Virus record (IMG/VR): IMGVR_UViG_3300035703_000321
Location: 1-30,807 of that record
From: a virus
Reading direction: 5' to 3' (one strand)
DNA length: 30,807 nt
Shown: positions 28,644 to 30,807 of the stretch, one piece after another
Layout: the number at the start of each line of letters is the position of its first letter
Position numbering within the stretch: position 1 is the stretch's first letter
Program-made: the position numbers and the translations under genes
Notes under the pieces: generated by a model
Told to the model about the DNA's origin: nothing
What the model saw: only the letters and a program-made list of their open reading frames with translations
Databases searched by the model: none

Positions 28644-29042
28644 TCAGAAGGGAATATCGTCGTCCATGTCTGCCATGTTTCCAGCAGGCTGTTGCGATTG
28701 TTGCGATGCAGGGGCACCTGCACTGTGGGTACCCTCACCGCTCTTTGGAGGCAGGTCAATCTGGTCCACAGACAAGCGCAGGCGCGTTTTCGGCGTGCCG
28801 TCCTTGGCTGTGTATGCCTCGAGTTTGATCGGCCCGCTGACGGTCACGCGGTGGCCCTTGGCCAGGTACGGTTGCAGGCTGGTGGCACGCTTGCCCCAGA
28901 GTGCGCAGTCGACCCACATGGTTTCGGGTTTGTCGCGGGTGCCGGTCTGGACACCGATTGCAAAGTTCAGGATGTTGTCGCCGTTGTGCTGGCGCAGTTC
29001 GGGGTCGCGCCCCAGGTTGCCGGATAGTGTTGCAAGGTTCAT
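28644..29042 (-). CDS. ssb: Single-stranded DNA-binding protein
   Basis: This 132-residue protein has an OB fold with MNLATLSGNLGRDPELRQHN, then ILNFAIGVQTGTRDKPETMW, VDCALWGKRATSLQPYLAKG and VTVSGPIKLEAYTAKDGT. A Gln/Gly/Ala linker and the acidic tip MDDDIPF follow, the docking tail bound by replication and repair partners. It coats single-stranded DNA during phage replication. Its start overlaps the end of the RusA gene by four bases, and AAGGA lies about ten bases upstream. A KpnI-type GGTACC in the linker is coding sequence and not a motif copy. Confidence 0.95.
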   Translation of the reverse strand: MNLATLSGNLGRDPELRQHNGDNILNFAIGVQTGTRDKPETMWVDCALWGKRATSLQPYLAKGHRVTVSGPIKLEAYTAKDGTPKTRLRLSVDQIDLPPKSGEGTHSAGAPASQQSQQPAGNMADMDDDIPF

Positions 29043-29407
29043 GCGTTGGATTCCTTCGAAATTTGGACGCGTACGAAACCACCGATCTGCCCCGCGTCCA
29101 CTCGTGCAGTCAGTGTTGTGAATTGCTTGTCATTGATCTTGAGTGCATCAGCGACGCCATCGAGGCCAGACTTCATCCTGGCCACCAGGTTGTCTCGATC
29201 GTAACTGCGCCGGTCAGGCGGCACGAACTCGAGCACCAGGTGCAGGTTGCCCGCAGGCACCAGGTCGGTCCTGATGCGGTACTGCTCAAGGGTCAGTGCC
29301 CAGCATGCCTCGCGGTATGCGGCCTTGACCTTTGACACCTTGGCCCAGTGCAGTCTTTTGTTGGGCGACAGATCCGAAGGTGGCCAGCCCAAGACCAGTT
29401 CAATCAT
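29039..29407 (-). CDS. rusA: RusA-family Holliday junction resolvase
   Basis: This 122-residue protein has the size and motifs of RusA, the phage/prophage resolvase that cuts four-way junctions as a dimer. The N-terminal GWPPSDLSPNKRLHWAKVSK matches the family start, and SYDRDNLVARMKSGLDGVAD supplies the metal-binding Asp70 and Asp72. A third acidic residue lies in ALKINDKQF (Asp93). E. coli RusA uses Asp70, Asp72 and Asp91. The start at 29407 overlaps the regulator's stop by eight bases. A 22-codon longer in-frame version would lie over the regulator and is not favoured. Confidence 0.9.
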   Translation of the reverse strand: MIELVLGWPPSDLSPNKRLHWAKVSKVKAAYREACWALTLEQYRIRTDLVPAGNLHLVLEFVPPDRRSYDRDNLVARMKSGLDGVADALKINDKQFTTLTARVDAGQIGGFVRVQISKESNA

Positions 29408-29633
29408 TGACTTCACGCCCGAAGACGATGTCGTGCGCAGAGATGTCGATGCCTCGCTCCCAGGCAAGTTCAAGCAGGCGGCGCTGTACCGAGGTGGGCA
29501 CGACGCCGGACTTCTGCCAGCGGGAGACTGCGGCGGGATCGCGGCCCAGGGCGCGTGCCAACTTGCGCACGCCGCCGAACATGTCGATTGCCAGTTCGAC
29601 AGGGGTGGTGTGATTTTGTAGGGTGTTGTTCAT
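29400..29633 (-). CDS. Cro/CI-type or YdaS-like transcriptional regulator (77 aa)
   Basis: This 77-residue protein contains a lambda-repressor-like helix-turn-helix: MFGGVRKLARALGRDPAAVS and RWQKSGVVPTSVQRRLLELA. It has no cleavage or oligomerisation domain. It is the first leftward gene beside the divergent control region and most likely binds the CCACAAC half-sites there and/or the TGATGA/TCATCA repeat just upstream. Such small regulators may work like Cro or as an early-to-late switch. GAGGG directly touches the ATG, which is an unusually close ribosome site and may keep its level low. Confidence 0.8.
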   Translation of the reverse strand: MNNTLQNHTTPVELAIDMFGGVRKLARALGRDPAAVSRWQKSGVVPTSVQRRLLELAWERGIDISAHDIVFGREVND

Positions 29634-29640
29634 CCCTCAA

Positions 29641-29656
29641 TGATGACACATCATCA
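29641..29656. promoter_or_regulatory. TGATGA/TCATCA inverted repeat before the regulator gene
   Basis: TGATGA-CACA-TCATCA lies seven bases upstream of the regulator ATG. The perfect 6-bp arms around a 4-base centre suit an operator for a dimeric HTH protein, and the place suggests autoregulation. It could also fold in RNA, but the stem would be weak. Confidence 0.4.
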
Positions 29657-29708
29657 ACGAGCCGTGAAGCCCTGATTTCATGCGGGTTCCAGCCCGTCTT
29701 GTTGCAAA

Positions 29709-29775
29709 TCCACAACGGGCCACAACTGGGGTCGAAAAAAAACTATTGTGTTGTGGAAATGTGTTGATGTAAGAT
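29709..29775 (+). promoter_or_regulatory. Divergent control region with CCACAAC half-sites and a rightward promoter
   Basis: CCACAAC occurs at 29710-29716 and 29720-29726 on the plus strand and, inverted, as GTTGTGG at 29750-29756. The outer pair forms a perfect 8-bp inverted repeat, TCCACAAC (29709-29716) with GTTGTGGA (29750-29757). A rightward promoter candidate is TTGTGT (29746-29751) with TAAGAT (29770-29775), spaced by 18 bases. The inverted half-site overlaps it. An A-tract at 29735-29742 may bend the DNA. The whole 190-base gap separates the regulator gene from the rightward genes. The promoter is plausible but not strong by sequence. Confidence 0.55.
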
Positions 29776-29823
29776 CACCATATCGACAGCAATAACGCAG
29801 TCGGTTTTTGAAAGGAACCTGTC

Positions 29824-30117
29824 ATGACCACTATCACCAACACCCCCGCTTCCGCCGACGAACTCGGCACCCTGCTGGCTCAGATCGCTACGCTCACCAA
29901 GCAGGCTGATGCCATCAAGGACTCCATGAAGGACATCGCCAGCAAGGGCGGCGCCACCGTGTTCGAAGGCGCCCTGTTCAAGGCATCGTATGTCGAGGCC
30001 AACCGCTCTGTCACCGACTGGAAAAAACTGGCCAGCGACCTGGGCATCAGCGCCGACAAGATCGCCGAGTACACCAGCACCACCGCTGTGTTCAGCATCA
30101 AGACCACAGCACGATGA
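29824..30117 (+). CDS. Hypothetical early protein (97 aa)
   Basis: This 97-residue protein begins the rightward unit. The N-terminus is Thr/Pro/Ala-rich, followed by a helix (LGTLLAQIATLTKQADAIKD) and a beta/alpha part (FEGALFKASYVEANRSVTDW, then KKLASDLGISADKIAEYTST). I know of no function. Similar proteins with a VxRxVxDWKKLA-like segment occur in phage early regions. AAGGAA lies six bases before the ATG. Transcription probably starts from the candidate promoter near 29770. Confidence 0.78.
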   Translation: MTTITNTPASADELGTLLAQIATLTKQADAIKDSMKDIASKGGATVFEGALFKASYVEANRSVTDWKKLASDLGISADKIAEYTSTTAVFSIKTTAR

Positions 30118-30260
30118 TCCAGTACGGCATCCTGGATGACGAGGGCGCCGTGGTGCGCTGGGTATGGGACAAACCCTCATACCCGCACATCACCCGCAAA
30201 GTGCCCCGTCACCGCAAGCCCAAGATCGATTGGACCAATTTTGAACCCGCACCATTCTGA
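30114..30260 (+). CDS. Small hypothetical protein (48 aa)
   Basis: This 48-codon gene starts MIQYGILDDEGAVVRWVWDK and ends in a basic/aromatic tail (RHRKPKIDWTNFEPAPF). Its ATG overlaps the TGA of the preceding gene by four bases (ATGA), and its stop is ten bases before the next ATG. The product is likely a small beta-strand protein followed by a positively charged segment. The function is unknown. The coupling and good protein composition support it as real despite the short length. Confidence 0.7.
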   Translation: MIQYGILDDEGAVVRWVWDKPSYPHITRKVPRHRKPKIDWTNFEPAPF

Positions 30261-30270
30261 GGAGAACACC

Positions 30271-30513
30271 ATGGACACATACACCGCAACCGGCATCGCT
30301 GAAGGTTTCATCGAGGCAGACAGCAACGAGCAGGTCATCGAGGCCTGGCAGACATTGATCGACACCGGCCTGGCCTGGCAACTGCAAGGCTGGTTTGGCC
30401 GTCAGGCACAGCGCCTGATCGAGGATGGGTACTGCCTGCCCGCCGAAGAGAGCCGCCTGCTACGGGCCGCAAAAGCCCTGGGCAAGATCGAATTCGTCAA
30501 GGTGGGGGGCTGA
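30271..30513 (+). CDS. Hypothetical phage protein (80 aa)
   Basis: This 80-residue protein contains EGFIEADSNEQVIEAWQTLI and GLAWQLQGWFGRQAQRLIED. The pattern is frequent in early regions of proteobacterial phages but has no known function. GGAG seven bases upstream sets the start at 30271; a longer in-frame version would lie over the 48-aa gene. The product is helical and acidic, with several tryptophans that suggest a compact fold or a protein-binding surface. Confidence 0.78.
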   Translation: MDTYTATGIAEGFIEADSNEQVIEAWQTLIDTGLAWQLQGWFGRQAQRLIEDGYCLPAEESRLLRAAKALGKIEFVKVGG

Positions 30514-30515
30514 TC

Positions 30516-30800
30516 ATGTGGTTCACATCCTCACACGGCAGGATCGAGATCGAGATGACCCTGGCCCAGGCCCAGTCGGCCACGCACCCAGGCCCATGCG
30601 ACAGCGATGTCCTGGCCCTGTCCAACCACCGCAAGATCCGCCGCCAGTTGGAGCGCATCGATGCCGAGGCACTGCGCAAGGAACTGCGCGAGTACGGCGC
30701 CTGGGATGACCAGGAACTGGCCGATCACGAGCAGAACCTCCAGCGCATCCTCTGGATCGCGGCAGGCGACATCGTCGAAAACCACTGGAGCAGATCATGA
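30516..30800 (+). CDS. Hypothetical phage protein (94 aa)
   Basis: This 94-residue protein begins MWFTSSHGRIEIEMTLAQAQ and continues with an Arg/Glu-rich helical part (RKIRRQLERIDAEALRKELR) and the acidic stretch WDDQELADHEQNLQR. It follows the previous gene by two bases. I recognise the general type from phage early regions but no function. The two-helix charged C-terminal half could mediate dimerisation. It overlaps the next start by four bases. Confidence 0.75.
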   Translation: MWFTSSHGRIEIEMTLAQAQSATHPGPCDSDVLALSNHRKIRRQLERIDAEALRKELREYGAWDDQELADHEQNLQRILWIAAGDIVENHWSRS

Positions 30801-30807
30801 GCCTATA
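30797..30807 (+). CDS. Start of a further rightward gene (truncated)
   Basis: An ATG at 30797-30799 overlaps the preceding TGA (ATGA), in the same manner as the other genes here, and reads M-S-L before the right edge. Only three codons are visible, so nothing can be said about its product. Confidence 0.4.

Noticed and set aside
28726-28735. GGTACC at the SSB linker as a further motif copy
   Set aside because: Only the palindromic hexamer is shared; the flanking CGTATCC part is missing and the site is inside coding sequence far from a gene end.
1-30807. A diversity-generating retroelement as in BPP-1
   Set aside because: No reverse transcriptase frame and no template/variable repeat pair were seen; if present it would lie outside the window.
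1-30807. CRISPR arrays, tRNA genes, insertion sequences and attachment sites
   Set aside because: No regularly spaced repeats, cloverleaf-like segments, transposase frames or integrase gene were recognised by eye.

Overview
The window is most of the genome of a short-tailed (podovirus-type) tailed phage, or a prophage of one. It contains no bacterial housekeeping gene. The capsid block (major capsid, cement protein, scaffold, Bbp19-like and staple-like proteins) resembles epsilon15 and Bordetella phage BPP-1. The portal, the two tail tubular proteins and the three consecutive ejection-type proteins resemble the T7 arrangement. The high but uneven GC content and the BPP-1/Bcep-like gene set suggest a betaproteobacterial (Burkholderiales-like) host. 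That host call is an inference made without any database search.

Layout. A control region at about 29,634-29,823 divides two transcription units. Rightward of it, four tightly packed small genes of unknown function (29,824-30,800) and the first codons of a fifth run off the right edge. Leftward of it, everything down to base 1 is read on the minus strand: a Cro/CI-type regulator, a RusA-like resolvase, SSB, a Gp49-like protein, a MazG-like pyrophosphohydrolase, and a second promoter with a palindromic operator candidate (27,906-27,964). Next come a zinc-ribbon protein, a YdaU-type replication protein with a probable loader partner, and a run of small unknown proteins chained by 4-bp stop/start overlaps. 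Then follow terminase small and large subunits, a 2OG-Fe(II) dioxygenase, a GNAT acetyltransferase, an Ala/Gly-rich virion protein, portal, staple, a 55-aa basic protein, a jelly-roll-like protein, Bbp19-like protein, scaffold, major capsid, cement protein and a small structural protein. A clear rho-independent terminator comes next, followed by the tail tubular A and B proteins, two ejection proteins, a 3,127-residue multi-domain virion protein and the start of a tail fibre at the left edge.

Most unusual points. (1) A 13-bp asymmetric motif, GGTACCCGTATCC in the sense of transcription, occurs at four gene ends in one orientation, recalling mycobacteriophage stoperators or start-associated sequences. 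(2) Two small, protein-like ORFs with strong Shine-Dalgarno sites lie out of frame inside the giant gene, and the first ends on an A7 run that is a potential slippery site. (3) A phage dioxygenase and an acetyltransferase sit together between terminase and portal. No lysis genes, integrase, polymerase, tRNA, CRISPR array or insertion sequence was seen.
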